49,613 bases of DNA from Gnetum montanum (GCA_015680685.1 MNCI01025588.1:637693-687305), one strand, 5' to 3'. Shown: positions 1 through 11,490, counted from the first letter of the stretch. Program-made: numbers and translations. The notes: generated from the sequence alone by a model not told the origin.

Positions 1-465
1 CTTTATGTGCTATGGGCATACCGTACTACATGTAGGACAGCAACGGGTAGTATGCCCTATAGCCTGGTTTACGGATCTGAAGCAGTGCTACCTCTTGAGT
101 TGCAAATCCCTTCTCTGAGAATGGTCCTCTCCGCGATTATAAATGAGGCTCAACACACCGAGTCTCGACTTACAGATCTGGATTCAGTAGAAGAGAAGCG
201 GATTCAAGCTCTTGATACGATTGAAAAATATCAGAACAAACAGCGCCAGAAACATTGCCACAACCTTCAACAGCGCCCGACCAAGAAAGGAGATCTTGTT
301 CTCAAGGCTGTGCGTGAACCAGTAGGCAAGTTCTCTGCAAACTAGGAAGGCCCTTTCTTGGTGGTCGACGCATATGGCAACGGAGCGTTCAAATTAGCAG
401 ACGTCAACGGCAACGAATTAGCAAACCCTGTAAATCATGTATACTTGAAGCGGTATTTCATCTAG
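1..465 (+). pseudogene. Ty3/gypsy integrase C-terminal tail (element G1), left-truncated
   Basis: Frame 1 reads LYVLWAYRTTCRTATGSMPY and later GSEAVLPLELQIPS, the standard end of the integrase core of plant Ty3/gypsy elements. After a charged stretch it gives the classic C-terminal block EGPFLVVDAYGNGAFKLADV followed by NPVNHVYLKRYFI and a stop at 463-465. A premature TAG at 343-345 replaces the tryptophan normally seen in the NWEGPF motif, so the copy is dead. The integrase would insert element cDNA into the host genome. The 5' part lies outside the window. It is followed directly by a tandem array, polypurine tract and LTR, which together form the 3' end of one element on the + strand. The Tat/Ogre-like assignment is an inference from the integrase tail and the long repeat-bearing 3' region. 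Confidence 0.88.
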
Positions 466-499
466 CAGCATCTACAGTGTCGACAGCAGGTATGATAGT

Positions 500-955
500 A
501 CTCGTTCGCTACGACGTAAAATTGGCACTGATCGTCCGCTACGACGTAAAACTGGCATTGACCGTCCGCTACGACGTAAAACTGGCATGCGTTGCACATG
601 TCCGCCACGACGCTAAACTGGCAAGTGGTAATCGTCCGCTACGACATAAAACTGGTAGTGTTGTACAGGTCCGCCAAGACGAAAAACTGACATCTTTTGC
701 ACGAATCCACCACGACACTAAACTGGCACAGGTAAGTAGTCGTTTGCTAAGACGTAAAACCAGCACAGATCTGTCCCTGGGTCACGACATAAAACTGACA
801 TCCACAGCACGGTCTGCTGAGACCATAAACCAGCCTTACCACCGTCCGCTACGACGTAAAACTAGCGCTTCTCGGTCTGCCCGGACTTTAAACTGGGACC
901 ATGGTCTGCTGAGACTTAAAACCAGTAACGGCAGTCTACCGAGACTTAAAACTGG
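500..955 (+). repeat. Diverged ~30-bp tandem array downstream of integrase (G1)
   Basis: About fourteen imperfect units carry the core GTCCGCTACGACGTAAAACT followed by GGC and a variable 5-15 bp spacer. Clear early units start near 525 and 565. Later units drift to GTCTGCTGAGACTTAAAACC. Open frames over this block are by-products of the periodicity and not a gene. The same core, in the same orientation relative to the element, recurs in G2 at 32790-33120 and 33870-34130. Tandem arrays between pol and the 3' LTR are known for Tat/Ogre-lineage gypsy elements. Confidence 0.85.
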
Positions 956-1989
956 GATGTACAGATCGCTGCCATGTTCAAGCGAGCGTGATCATTCTTG
1001 TACAGCTGCACAGCAGACGAGGTGGGATACTAAAACAGTCCCAGTGTCGCCACCCCATTGGCATCCTACTGATTCTTCGGATAAGCTAAGAGGCATCTTA
1101 CTGATCCCTCGGAGATGCCGCCACCGCACCCGCCGCAGTGGTGCCACCTTTGAGAGTTTAGCCTCGCCAGTCGGAGCCCCAACGAAATTCTCGTCGGCAA
1201 CGACCTCGGGAATCTCCGCCAATCATCGCTATCAGACGCCGGCCTCGTAGATTCATCTGGCCGGTTCCTTGTGCAACCAGTTAGCTGCACTATGTCTGAT
1301 GCCTTTTGGCGAAGATATGCAGCGCCAGTCATCAGGATTGGCGGCTCCGCCCGCGTGCTCCGGCTCCTTCTTTACAACCCATTCACTCTATCTCACATCA
1401 GACAGCGTTGGTTTCAAGAACCTCGCCTTTTGTTCATGAGCAATGGTGTCCTCTATTTTCTTTTGTGGTTGTAGGTTACTTGCCTTGGAGGATGTCGTCC
1501 AAATGTGCGTCCATCTGAGCGGTGAAGTACAACAGCGTGTTGAAATGGCTGCTCAGGTTTGCCCGACCACGTAGCTCTGCATGTCTATAGCTTGCACAAT
1601 CCTACCCTTAACTCTTGTTTCCTTCATCCCCACCACTCGGTTCCCATACGCAAAAACCACATACGCAAGTCTTCATTTGCCGCACTCATGCTAGCAGAGA
1701 CATCGCAAAAAGTGATGCGCAACGCTCCTTTTGCACGCATTCCTGCAATAATCGGTAACAAAGAAACCTTAGGCTGACGCGTTACGCTCGTCTGAAAGCA
1801 TTCCTGTTGACCGCGTATTTCATACCCCTACCATCCATAACGCATTTTGCATCTTCCCCGAACCTGTTTCTAGCTATATCCCTCTATCTTTCATACTTGC
1901 CAGTCTTGCTCTTCCATGTTGACAGGGCCACACTTGAGTAGCCATGGATGAAAGCTGTTCTTGCTTTTGCCAATTCGGTGTTTCGCATT
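956..1989 (+). other. 3' untranslated region of element G1
   Basis: Between the tandem array and the polypurine tract there are about 1 kb with no recognisable gene. Short open frames exist on both strands but none resembles a known protein family or keeps an amino-acid pattern typical of retroelement domains. By position this is the 3' leader region of the G1 element. Confidence 0.5.
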
Positions 1990-2042
1990 CTTTGTCGACG
2001 TCTTTCGGGTAAGCCCTCCAACCGTCAACAAAGAGGGGCCAT
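1990..2042 (+). promoter_or_regulatory. Stem-loop plus polypurine tract in front of the G1 3' LTR
   Basis: The 5' arm CTTTGTCGACG (1990-2000) and 3' arm CGTCAACAAAG (2023-2033) can pair with one C/A mismatch around a 22-nt loop. The 3' arm continues into the purine-rich tract AAAGAGGGG that ends just before the LTR at 2043. The polypurine tract primes plus-strand cDNA synthesis. Equivalent hairpins occur in G2 (31660-31704) and G3 (12904-12947). Confidence 0.7.
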
Positions 2043-3125
2043 TGAAACACCGTGAAAATTACGAGTCGACCTCAGGCAAAGATTCGCAATTCAAGCGAGA
2101 GCGCGCATCAGCTTTGTTCCAGGACAAGTTTACGCTCTATTACGCACGGCAGCGTAATGAGTGTAATAAGCTCCAAAATAGTCAAAGGCAGAGTCTAGAG
2201 AAGCGCAACAGTTTGACGCTTTTTTCTCGTGGTGCATGATTAACTTGTCTTTACGCTCGTTACGCGGCGGTGCGTATCATTGCGTACTTCATCACTAAGG
2301 CCAGACCTTGCGTATCATTGCGTATCGTTACGTGTAGCTGCGTAGTGAGTGTGAATTAGTCATTATTTTCGCTTCGTTATGCGCAGCTGCGTAGTGAGCG
2401 TAAATCAGTCATTGTTTACGCTTCGTTACACGCAGCTGCGTAGTGAGCGTAAATCAGTCATTGTCTATGCTTTGTTATGCACAGTTGCGTAGTGAGCGTA
2501 AAACAATTCTAAGCTTATTGTTTTTTACATCGGATTACGCTCATACACGCAATACAACACGAATGAGTGTAATACAGCCCGAAAGCAGTTAAAGAGTGCT
2601 CAGCATGTGCCTGTTCTTCACATGCACAACACGCAAACGAGCGTGTTGTGTGTAGTCACAGTCTGACTTAAAATGGTCATGCCAACAGGACTCGTAATAT
2701 ACGGGACCCACGTCATCAGGGTTGCACCTTTTTCGCGAAGCGTCGCAGCCCATAAATACCTCAGTTGACAAAGATACAAAGGTTGGCAAATCAGAGAAGC
2801 AAAAGCATATTTCTGAGCACCAGAGCACTTAGCACTTTGGGGCAGAGATATAGAGAACGACGCTTTGGCAATCGTTGACATTATCACCTTACAGCCGAAA
2901 CAGAGTACAGTTCGCTTTGAGCACCGGTGACAGGAGTAATCGTTCTACTGAAAAGACTCTATCAATCAGAAACAATTGATCGGTAGACGTCAAAGCTTGG
3001 CCTGCCTTGCATCTCAGCTTTAGCCCACGAGGTAGATCGGACTTCTGTTTAGACCGTTTTGCTTGTTGTTTTGTGCTTGTTTCACATCCTATAATCGGGG
3101 ATTCCCCAGTGTAATTTCTCGTACA
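2043..3125 (+). repeat. LTR of gypsy element G1 (3' LTR)
   Basis: The left end TGAAACACC follows the polypurine tract and matches the terminal sequence of the G3 LTR (reverse complement of the end at 12894). The right end is placed at TCTCGTACA near 3125, like the ...GTACA end of the G2 LTR. The right boundary is the less certain one. A CATAAATACC TATA-like element lies near 2750. A 49-bp tandem array sits inside. No second LTR of this copy is in the window. Confidence 0.65.
2300..2505 (+). repeat. 49-bp tandem array inside the G1 LTR
   Basis: Four units recur with period 49 (anchors CGTAGTGAG at 2341, 2390, 2439 and 2488). The unit core is GCAGCTGCGTAGTGAGCGTA followed by AATCAGTCATTG and TTACGCTTCGTTA. 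It is rich in ACGCT/AGCGT motifs, a feature also seen in the arrays of the G2 LTR. Confidence 0.88.
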
Positions 3126-3173
3126 AAATATACATTTTTAAGTCAAAGCGCAGATCTTGAAGCTACGTGNGTG

Positions 3174-5330
3174 AGGTAGAAATCTTCATGGATGAATTCT
3201 CCACCTATGGAACCACTTTTGAGCAAGCCTTGGACCATCTCGAGCAAGTACTGAAACACTACATGGAGACAAACCTATAGTTCAATTAGAAAAAGAGCCG
3301 TTTGATTATTTAAGAAGGAATAGTATTAGGGCATCAACTTTTAGCACAAGCGATTTAGGTGGACACAAAAAAAGTACAAGTCATCCAAGGAATCACCAAA
3401 CAACCAGAAATAGTGAAATACGTAAGGTCATTCCTTGATCACATTGGTTACTATTAGCAATTTATTGAGAACTTATCCAAAATCACTAAGCCACTAGTAG
3501 AGTTGATAAAAAAGGATGCAGTCTTTAATTGGACCAATGAATGTGAGCATGCATTCCAACAATTGAAGCAAATGCTCATAGAAGCTCCTATTCTATGAGC
3601 TCCAGACTAGGCTAGACCCTTCCACATCATGATGGATGCATCCAACTATGCCTTGAGAGCATGACTAACATACTTAGATAATAAAAAATGTCCTTACTAT
3701 ATTCATTACACTAGTAAAAGTATTATGGGTGCATAATTGAAGTACACCATCACAAAGAAGAATTTCATGGTGGTTGTGTATGCCTTAGAAATATTTAACA
3801 CTCTATGCTTGGATATCAAGTTTTTGTGCACATAGATCATAGTGATATCCACTTCCTAATGAATAAACTAGTGGTAATCCCTCGTGTCATATGGTGGCTG
3901 GTGATCTTATAGGAGTTCAATCTCATGATGGTGGATAGAAAGGAAATTTAGAATATGATCACCGATCACTTGTCTCAGTTATGATGGGATAGCAAAGAGG
4001 ATGAGGAGCTTATATCTAATTAATTTTCATATGTGCTTTTCTTTGCTAAATCTCTTGATGTTTAGATTTCCAAGGGTACCAACTAGTATGATGATTTCCT
4101 CTCCTATATCCTCACTTAGGAGACTCCATAGAAATGGGGTAATAAGAAGAAACAACATTTTCTTCACCAAGCCAAACACTACATGGTGATCCAAGGTAAC
4201 CTTTATAAGGTTTATGTTCATAGCTTGATACAATGGTGTGGTGTGTACCAGATCAACTACAAATCCTCCAAGATGTTCATGAAGGTCTTTATGGGGACCA
4301 TTATGTATGTAGGAGGATGTCTATAAAGGTCCTCATGGTAGCCTACTTCTGGCCTACCATTTTCAAGGATTCCCACCATTTATCCCATTCATGTGAACAC
4401 TACCAATGAGACGAGTGAATGATAGCCCAAATGTAGGGGCCTCAATAGTGGATCTAATCACTGGAGCTCTTTGACATCTAGGGCATTGACTTCATGGAAC
4501 CCATCACACCCATGTTGAATTGAAAGGTGTACATCATTGTAGGTATTGACTATTGCATCAAGTGGGTTGAAGCTGCAGCCACCACCAATTATTCATCTTA
4601 TACTGTAGTACAGTTTTTTTAACAAAGTATGGGAAATAGGTTTGGTATGCCAAAAGCACTGATGTAATGCTTTTTGGAAACTGATGTAATGCTTAGGGGT
4701 GCAACATAAACTAATAATCCCCTATCACCCTGAAGACAATGATCAATACAAAGTTACTAATAAAGAAATAACCTAAATACTAACACATACAATTAGTAAG
4801 TATAAGAAGAACTAGAGCAAAAAACTCAATGATGCTCTATGGGCTTATCAATTTACATGGAAACTTCTTATAGGATACTCTTCCTATGAGTTGATGTATA
4901 GGAAGTTACCCAAACTCCCAATCTAAGTTGAGTTTCATACACTTTTAACAACTTATGAGCTTGACCTTGACCTTGATCTAGCACAATGAGAATGCCTCAT
5001 GACTTTGAATGTGCTAGATGAAAATTGACAAGTAGTATTAATTATGAATGATATGCACAAGACACATGCCAAAAAACATCATGATACATGGATAAGAAAA
5101 GTTAAGTTTCAACCTAGTGATAAGGTCTTATATTGGAATTCCACGCATGTACCTCAACATACTAAATTCCAAATTCCATGAAAAGTACCTTATATCATTC
5201 ATGTAACTTTTCCTTCCAGTGCCATGATAATTTACCATCCTTCAAGCCGAGAGATATGACGTTTGGTCAAGATCCAACATGTAAAACCTTTCCTAGAACC
5301 TTAAGTAACCAACAACATTAGCACCTCAGC
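3174..5330 (+). pseudogene. Old Ty3/gypsy RT - RNase H - integrase remnant
   Basis: Decayed in several frames with many stops. Reverse-transcriptase end and connection: FEQALDHLEQVLKHY near 3210, RSFLDHIGYY near 3430, ENLSKITKPLVELIKKD near 3468, FNWTNECEHAFQQLKQML near 3525. RNase H: FHIMMDASNYALRA near 3620 and KNFMVVVYALEIF near 3760, with the usual D of DAS retained. Integrase zinc-binding part: DVHEGLYGDHYVCRRMS near 4270 and AYFWPTIFKDSHHL near 4340. Core: VGIDYCIKWVEAA near 4540 (intact elements read DYFTKWVEA). It starts right after the N at 3170 and is far more decayed than G1, so it belongs to a separate older element. Confidence 0.88.
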
Positions 5331-5339
5331 ATTTGTGTA

Positions 5340-6379
5340 AGCACACTCCATTTTTCAAGTCTCCTCATCTCAACTCAAATGTGGAAGGGATGGTTGTCCA
5401 TGCTAATACATTATAAGGACTAATCCATTTTTCAATTTTTTGTTTTACACCATTGTTTATATGTTTTTCATTTTTCTTGACTATTTTATCAATTATTTTA
5501 TATATTTTTCCTTCTTCTTTTATCTTCTATCTTCCTTTTTAGTACTTTTATCATATCTTTGTAGGGATTCTTTTGATTTGCCATTACTTCTATTAGACTG
5601 GAAGTTAAAGAATGCAAAAATTAATGAAATGATTGATTTACTAAATGGAAAAATTATTTTTGTCTTTGGATTGTGACCTATATTAATAAGTTGTCAATTT
5701 TCTCATCGTAGTAGGTAGTGGGACCACGACATTCATCCATTCCATCCATTTTATAGAGGCTTTGTATCTTGGAAGCATGAGGTCCTTCCAAATAAAACTA
5801 AAAGTAACTAATGATATGGCTACTTAATAGACTTGGAAAGGATCAAGACAGAATGAAAAAACATGTGGCCTCAAGGGGATGTATCATATTCTTTTCCCAG
5901 ATTCTTTCTTGAATTTTATGATTCTTCTCTATTGGTATATTACCACTCATATTGTTAAACATTAAAGGAAGCACATATTTGCATGGTGTGGTTCCTATGG
6001 AAAAAAAACATAGGAATTCAAGGCACATTGCTTAGTCATAATAATGGGCTATAAGCACTAGTTATGGGGCTTGAAAGACATGTTACCCATGCCTGAAGGC
6101 ACCTCTCTAACTAAGGCCCTTTCTATCTTCATTCTTTTCTTAGAGTTGTGGTTGTTCTTTGGGAATTTTCATGAACTCTTGATGGTCAAAGGGTCAGGAT
6201 ATGGTAATGTGAAGTCACCAAAAGTCAAAGGACTTGTGAATCAAGAACTTAGAAGAGGGGTTAAATGAGTTTCCTAATTAAAATCATTATAGCCATCAAA
6301 CTCAAACACAATTTTTTACATGGTTCTCCAACTTGGGTAGTTCACACTTTGAGGGTAGATTTTGTGTACACATCCTAAC
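5340..6379. other. AT-rich spacer, no gene recognised
   Basis: Low-complexity T-rich stretch around 5430-5560 and otherwise unremarkable AT-rich sequence. The open frames are hydrophobic artefacts of T-runs. I see no conserved protein motif, LTR or RNA gene. Confidence 0.5.
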
Positions 6380-6710
6380 ATGGTTGCTTAAAAAATATGG
6401 TTTGAAGGTAACTACAACACTTACAAGATTTGTGATCTACTTTTGAGTATTTCATCATTGCAAAACTACTTAACCTCACAAGGTTCTAACAATATCAAAA
6501 TGTGGTTTAAAGGATCCCAAAACCTTTAAAAAATTTGAGCTCTAATCTGGAGCGTTTCATCATTGCAAAACCACTCAACCCCATAGGGTCCCAACAAGCT
6601 CAAAATGTGGTTTAAAGGATCCCATAGTCTTTACAAATGTGAGCTCCACACCAAAGTGTTTTGTCACTGCAAAACCATTCAATCTCATAAGGTTTTGATA
6701 AGCTCAACAA
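6380..6710 (+). repeat. 105-bp tandem repeat, three diverged copies
   Basis: The anchor TTTCATCATTGCAAAAC recurs at about 6450, 6555 and 6660 (the last as TTTGTCACTGCAAAAC), giving a period of 105. The shared flank AAAATGTGGTTTAAAGGATC lies between copies. No coding potential is visible. Confidence 0.8.
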
Positions 6711-7941
6711 AGATGTCTTCCCACAAGATGCTCATTAATCTTGTAGGGCTACAAAGAAAGAAAGAAAAAGATCAAGGAGAAAGTGTAACTTAATTTATGG
6801 AGTCCTTATAGTAAGGCTTAATACAACCAATTCATAAAAAAGATAATACAATGAAGAACAAACACAAAATCTCTTTGAGTAGCCTTGGATAGATTTGACA
6901 ATGAACAATACTTGCACATTTCCCAAGAATTTTACTTAGTCTTATACCCTTTGAGTTTTCAAAAACTCCTTATAATTCATTCAATGACTATTAAAAGACT
7001 AGTTTAGATGTCGACTTTGAGTTTGAGATGTCTAACTACGATCAATCGTAATATAAGAGAGACATCTACCTAAAAGTGGAGACATCTATAGTGAGACATC
7101 TACCATGAGACATCTATTCTCCAAGATAGATGTCTACTATTTTTATGAGACATCTACTTTTCTTACACACTTTAAGATTTGGAGCATTCCTTCATCATTT
7201 TGGCATCTTGGTAGTTCTCAAAACATCTTTGTTTGGCTTGTAGACTCTATTTCCATCCATGCTCTAATCTTGTCCACTTTAGTCTTCGTTTCATCATTGT
7301 TGCTCTCATTCTTGAAGTCTTGAATCTTCATTTGAAGTTCTTATTCATTCTTTCATGGTTCTGCAAGACTACAATAACACACACATTTTCCATTTTCTCT
7401 AAGGTTTTGACGTACCAAAAAGGTAGTAATCTTCCCCTTTTTGATGATGTTCAAAACTTAAGAAAATGGGTTAGTACATCCCATGATATATAAATTATAT
7501 GATAAAAAAATAAAATCATATAAGGTGTATAAATTCCAATGGCAGTAGAGAGTATTTCTAGAGTAGGAATAAAAATGCTTAAGTCAATGGGTCTAAATTA
7601 CATGAGTCGATAAGAAGGAAAACTGATAATTTGATGAGGTCTCCACCATATGATATAGCCAAGAGAACAAACTAATAACCTATTCCCAATGCTTAAAATA
7701 TTCACTATATATATATATATTTCAATGTCATCCATAATATAAAAGATCAACAACATATCACAACCTATAACAAACTATCCAAATAACTAAAAAATACCAT
7801 CATCACTAACTGCCCATAATATAACATGTTATCACATAAAGACATAGCTTCATACAAGGCTATCCATACACTAACACAACAATTGCACAAATTCTCCTCC
7901 TTTTTTAACATCACCTAAAAGGAGGGGACCATCAAGTATGT
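6711..7941. other. AT-rich region with AGACATCT cluster and copia-like polypurine motif
   Basis: At 7005-7160 eight copies of AGACATCT or its complement AGATGTCT are crowded together. On the - strand near 7430-7450 the sequence ATCATCAAAAAGGGGAAGAT resembles the polypurine phrase that precedes the 3' LTR of SIRE-type Ty1/copia elements. This could be the 3' end of the - strand element that carries the accessory ORF at 7942-9603. LTR boundaries are not resolvable by eye. Confidence 0.35.
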
Positions 7942-9603
7942 CTATGCACTAACCTTGGTAACATCATCAGAGGTAGCTACGGCATGAGAGGGCCTATATG
8001 TTTCTTCTTCATCATCATCACTATTGATGTTAAAGACATGCTACTCATCATGATCATCTGTAGATGAAATTGTGACAGGAGCTCTATGGGTTTGTAGCTT
8101 CACTTGAAACTAAGATGATGCAGGTGGATGAGATGGAGCTTGCTGAGAAGATGAGGAAGCACCATTCCTCTGGTATGTAATATGATCAGTTAGTCTCCAT
8201 TGAGATGTGGCCTCAAAGATACTCTCCATCACCTATTGTTCAAAGGTTTTAGAAATATCCTCATGAATATGATAGCTTGGTCTAGGAAGTACAAGATCAA
8301 GAAACTCCCCTTGGATATGTGCTAGCGGTGCATCAAGATCCTTAGAATTAGAGGCATTTCCCGAGTCATATGCCTGGGATGGCCCAACAACTATAGAGTG
8401 CCTAGCTAGTGCAGGATGGTCCTCCTCACTATCTGACATGAGAGGGATAGCAATCTCCTCAAGCTGCTATCCATTTGGAGGAAGAGGAAGAGGGGTTCCA
8501 TCTAATCATCCCAAGAGTCCTAGTAAATGGTTTTAGCATCTTCTTGAAAGTTGATTTCACTTGGCCACTAATAGATTTAGATCTTCTTAGCTGAGGAGAG
8601 AACCTAGAAGGTGATGAATCTTCCTTCTTTCTTTCTTTCGGTGGTTTGAAGCTTGGTTTTGCAAGTTTTGTATGAGTGGTACTTCTTTTCTCTAAATATT
8701 TACCAAGACTTCTTTTACCTTTCAGTAGAGGCATATTAGAAATAGAAACTCCTCTTTGATCAATCAACAAACTGATAAGAAGGGAATGTTCATAAACTCT
8801 CTATCTAGTGAAAAGTCCCAACATGTCTCTGCAAAGGATATGTTACAAGTCTAATTGCTAATTAGTAAGAAGACAATATAGGACAAAAGCTTGGCTTGGT
8901 AGCAAATAAATGTAACTTCCCCCTTTAACAAAAATATTATATAACATAATAAGGAAGAGTGTAGATGCATTTAGGGTCATTTGACTTCTAAGCATTTTGC
9001 CACTTCTCAATGATACTGATTGACCAAAGAGACCATCAAAGAACTCACCATGGGAAATAAGGATTACACCATTTGAGAAAATATTAGACATAGATTGAAA
9101 GGTGATCCTTCAAACTTCTGAGCTAGAAATGGCAAGAATAACATTAACTACTTATGGAGTTACCTTAATCAAAATGCCCCTAATAGTAGAAGTAAAAGTG
9201 CCAATAGTAGCATTAGCGATGGAAATATTACTGTAAAATTCCCTGATAAGGATCTTAAGAACATAAAAATTCATTGTAATGAAAGAGACATAATTGATAG
9301 CTTGAAAAAATGCCATCAACTCCTTTTGGTGATGCTATTATAAGCAAAGAGATCTTTTACATACAACTAAGATAGAGTTTGTTACCTTAAATTGATGTTG
9401 TGCTTTAGTGGAATAAAATTGAGGTAGATATGTGTTTGTTGTGCTTTAGTGGAATAAAATTGAGGTAGATATGTGTTTGTTGTGCTTGAAGATGCTTCCT
9501 TGGACATTTTGCTCTTGTGTGGTGGAGCTCTAAACATCCCAATATTGTTGTGAGCCATGGATTTGTAAGGAAATGAATTGATTTACGTTGTGATGGAAGC
9601 CAT
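7942..9603 (-). pseudogene. Retroelement accessory ORF ('putative plant transposon protein' type), decayed
   Basis: Read from ATG at 9603 to a stop at 7944 on the - strand with several in-frame stops and frame shifts. The start reads MASITT, an early stop, then SMAHNNIGMFRAPP. The middle gives LIREFYSNISIANATIGTFT followed by IRGILIK, resembling the VREFYANL...VRG signature of the plant-specific domain commonly annotated as putative plant transposon protein. Later LYNIFVKGGSYIYLLPSQAF and VLYCLLTN fit the same family. The C-terminal part is basic, then acidic, ending SDDDEEETYRPSH. A 41-bp duplication at 9400-9481 shifts the frame. Its biochemical role is unknown. It has a related copy at 41280-44142. 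Confidence 0.65.
9400..9481 (-). repeat. 41-bp exact tandem duplication in the accessory ORF
   Basis: Two adjacent 41-bp copies (9400-9440 and 9441-9481). Since 41 is not a multiple of three, the duplication changes the reading frame of the - strand ORF just after TNTYLPQFYSTKAQ. With only one copy the frame would continue directly into the downstream part. Confidence 0.9.
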
Positions 9604-9667
9604 GGTCTACTACTCTTAGATGTCTAAGCTTGGATGAGGAAAAATGAGAAAAATGAGAAGTGTTTGC

Positions 9668-9835
9668 TTTATATAATCATAGCTGTCAAGGGTTTTCCTG
9701 TAAAGTTAGATGTCTAATTCAACTAATAGATGTCTATTCCATGTTCAATATAACTCAGAGAGACATCTATTTATAGATGTAGATGCTTATGAGTAGATGT
9801 CTATAGGTGGATGTCTAAATTGGTTAGAAAATGTC
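9668..9835 (-). promoter_or_regulatory. Putative TATA promoter with AGATGTCT array
   Basis: On the - strand a TATATAAA element (9670-9677 region) lies about 70 bp upstream of the ATG at 9603. Further upstream, at 9700-9835, six or seven copies of AGATGTCT or its complement are clustered, and one more lies at 9618. The arrangement of short repeated motif, then TATA, then ATG suggests a dedicated promoter for the accessory ORF. This is inference from spacing only. Confidence 0.4.
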
Positions 9836-10582
9836 TGAAGTATGGGAAGTTTTTGGGATAGCTGCCATGGATTATAGTCCTACAAGGGCTTTAAACAAGA
9901 CAAGAAAATAAAAACTTACATCTACTTACCTTGCTTGCTGATGAGAGATCATGAAGTCTATGGAGATTGGAAATGAGGTTCTCCTTTTAGAGTTCCTCCA
10001 GTCTTTACAAAAATTTATTGTATTTCCAATATCTAGCTTTGCTTCATGAAATTGTTGGTAAAAGTTCTTTCACCTTCTTCTTTTTTCTTAATTCTCCACA
10101 CTGTTTTACTTTCCTTGCCCTTTTTATTTATCTTCTACTCCCTTTTGTTTTGCAATATTTACTTATTGGGCACCTTTGGGTAAGACCAAGAAGTCTTATG
10201 ATATGACAAAGTATTCATGTGGTGATATTTCAAATTCCAATTCCATTGCTTATGCCCAATTCTACTATAATAATAGCATCTAACCTTTCTACTTTGGCTA
10301 AAATAGTCAAAGCTTGGAGTTGTTTTTTATTTGGATGAAGTGTTTGTTGATACTTCTAATCTTGATGCAACCTTTTGTTTGGATGTTGATACTTCTTCTT
10401 GTTAACAACATCCTAGCCCACTTTTATTATGTGGATTTCTTCCTTTTCCCAAAACAATGTGATGGGATTCCTTTCCTTTGACAAGTCTCTTATTCACGAA
10501 TTGTGCCTTTGTAAGTTCTTTTTCAATTTGCTCATAAGATAAGGTTAGGTTTTTATTCTTAGCCCTTAGGTTTTGAGTTTTC

Positions 10583-11490
10583 TTATGAGAGATCTAAATA
10601 TTTTATGTTGAGTAGAGATAATTCTTGATCCTTATCTTTTAGAGCCTTTTTTAGCTTAATACAAAGACTTTGAAAGGATAAAAGTTCATTACATAATAGG
10701 CCATACCTTTCTTCATTAGTCTCTATTATTTGATCATCATCTTTAGTTGTTCTATCATCATCTTCTATAAGAGCCATGCAAATGAGGTGTGAATCTTGCA
10801 AGGTTTCTACTTCCTCTTCTCTTTGTTCTTCATCCCAGCTGGTGAAGAAGTTGTTCTTTTTGAACTTAGCTTCAGATTGATCTTCTTTTTGGATCCTGCT
10901 AGCACTAGGGCATTCAGAGGTCACATGGTCTCTTCCACCACATACCCAAGATTCTATAGAAAATGCCTTAAAACTAGACCTTTTAAAATTCTTATTCTTT
11001 TCTCTACCTTTTATGCTTGATTGATTGGGCCTTGGTTGATTGAAGTGTCTTCCTTTTCTAACAAGAAGTCTTTGAACTCTCCTTGATAGGAGGGCTAGTT
11101 CATCATCACTGTTTGATTCTTGTTCAACTATCTCATTCTCCTTTGATATATATTTGAGGTTGGTGGGCTTTTCTTTTATTGCTCCTTCACTTATGAGATT
11201 CATCTCATAAGCAATAAGAGAACTTTGAAGCTCTGCAAATTTTAGCATTGAGAAATCTCTAATTTCTTCCATGATGATGACTTTTGGTTGGAATTGGGGC
11301 TGCAAAGTTCTAATCATTTTTATGATCACATCACTTTCTAGTAAGTTCTTGCCTATTCCTCTAATTACTACAAGAAGATCATTTTCCCTAGAAAAGTAGT
11401 CCTTAATATTTTCTCTTTCTTTTATTTTAAGCTTGTCATATTAGCTTTGCAACATTAAAAGTTTTGATTGCTTGAGAATAGACATACCCT
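10583..11490 (-). pseudogene. Ty1/copia-type gag fragment
   Basis: The - strand protein includes VIIKMIRTLQPQFQPKVIIM, then EEIRDFSMLKFAELQSSLIA and YEMNL, typical of the gag/UBN2 region of plant copia elements. The upstream part (to about 11490) reads KLKIKERENIKDYFSRE in broken frames. A C-terminal zinc-knuckle relic, SWVCGGRDHVTSECP, has lost the first cysteine of the CX2CX4HX4C motif (Ser instead). The ORF then continues as a charged tail. Gag would form the cytoplasmic particle that packages element RNA. No pol follows it on the left, so the element is non-autonomous or deleted. Confidence 0.8.

Noticed and set aside
500-955. CRISPR-like array
   Set aside because: Repeats are imperfect, spacing varies, spacers are short and repeat-derived, and the context is a plant retroelement.
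477-1250. 257-codon open frame with repeated RYDVKLA-like peptides
   Set aside because: It is the translation of the ~30-bp tandem array; unit lengths vary and the array is non-coding in the related element G2.
5440-5676. Hydrophobic 78-codon frame as a membrane protein
   Set aside because: Produced by T-rich low-complexity sequence.
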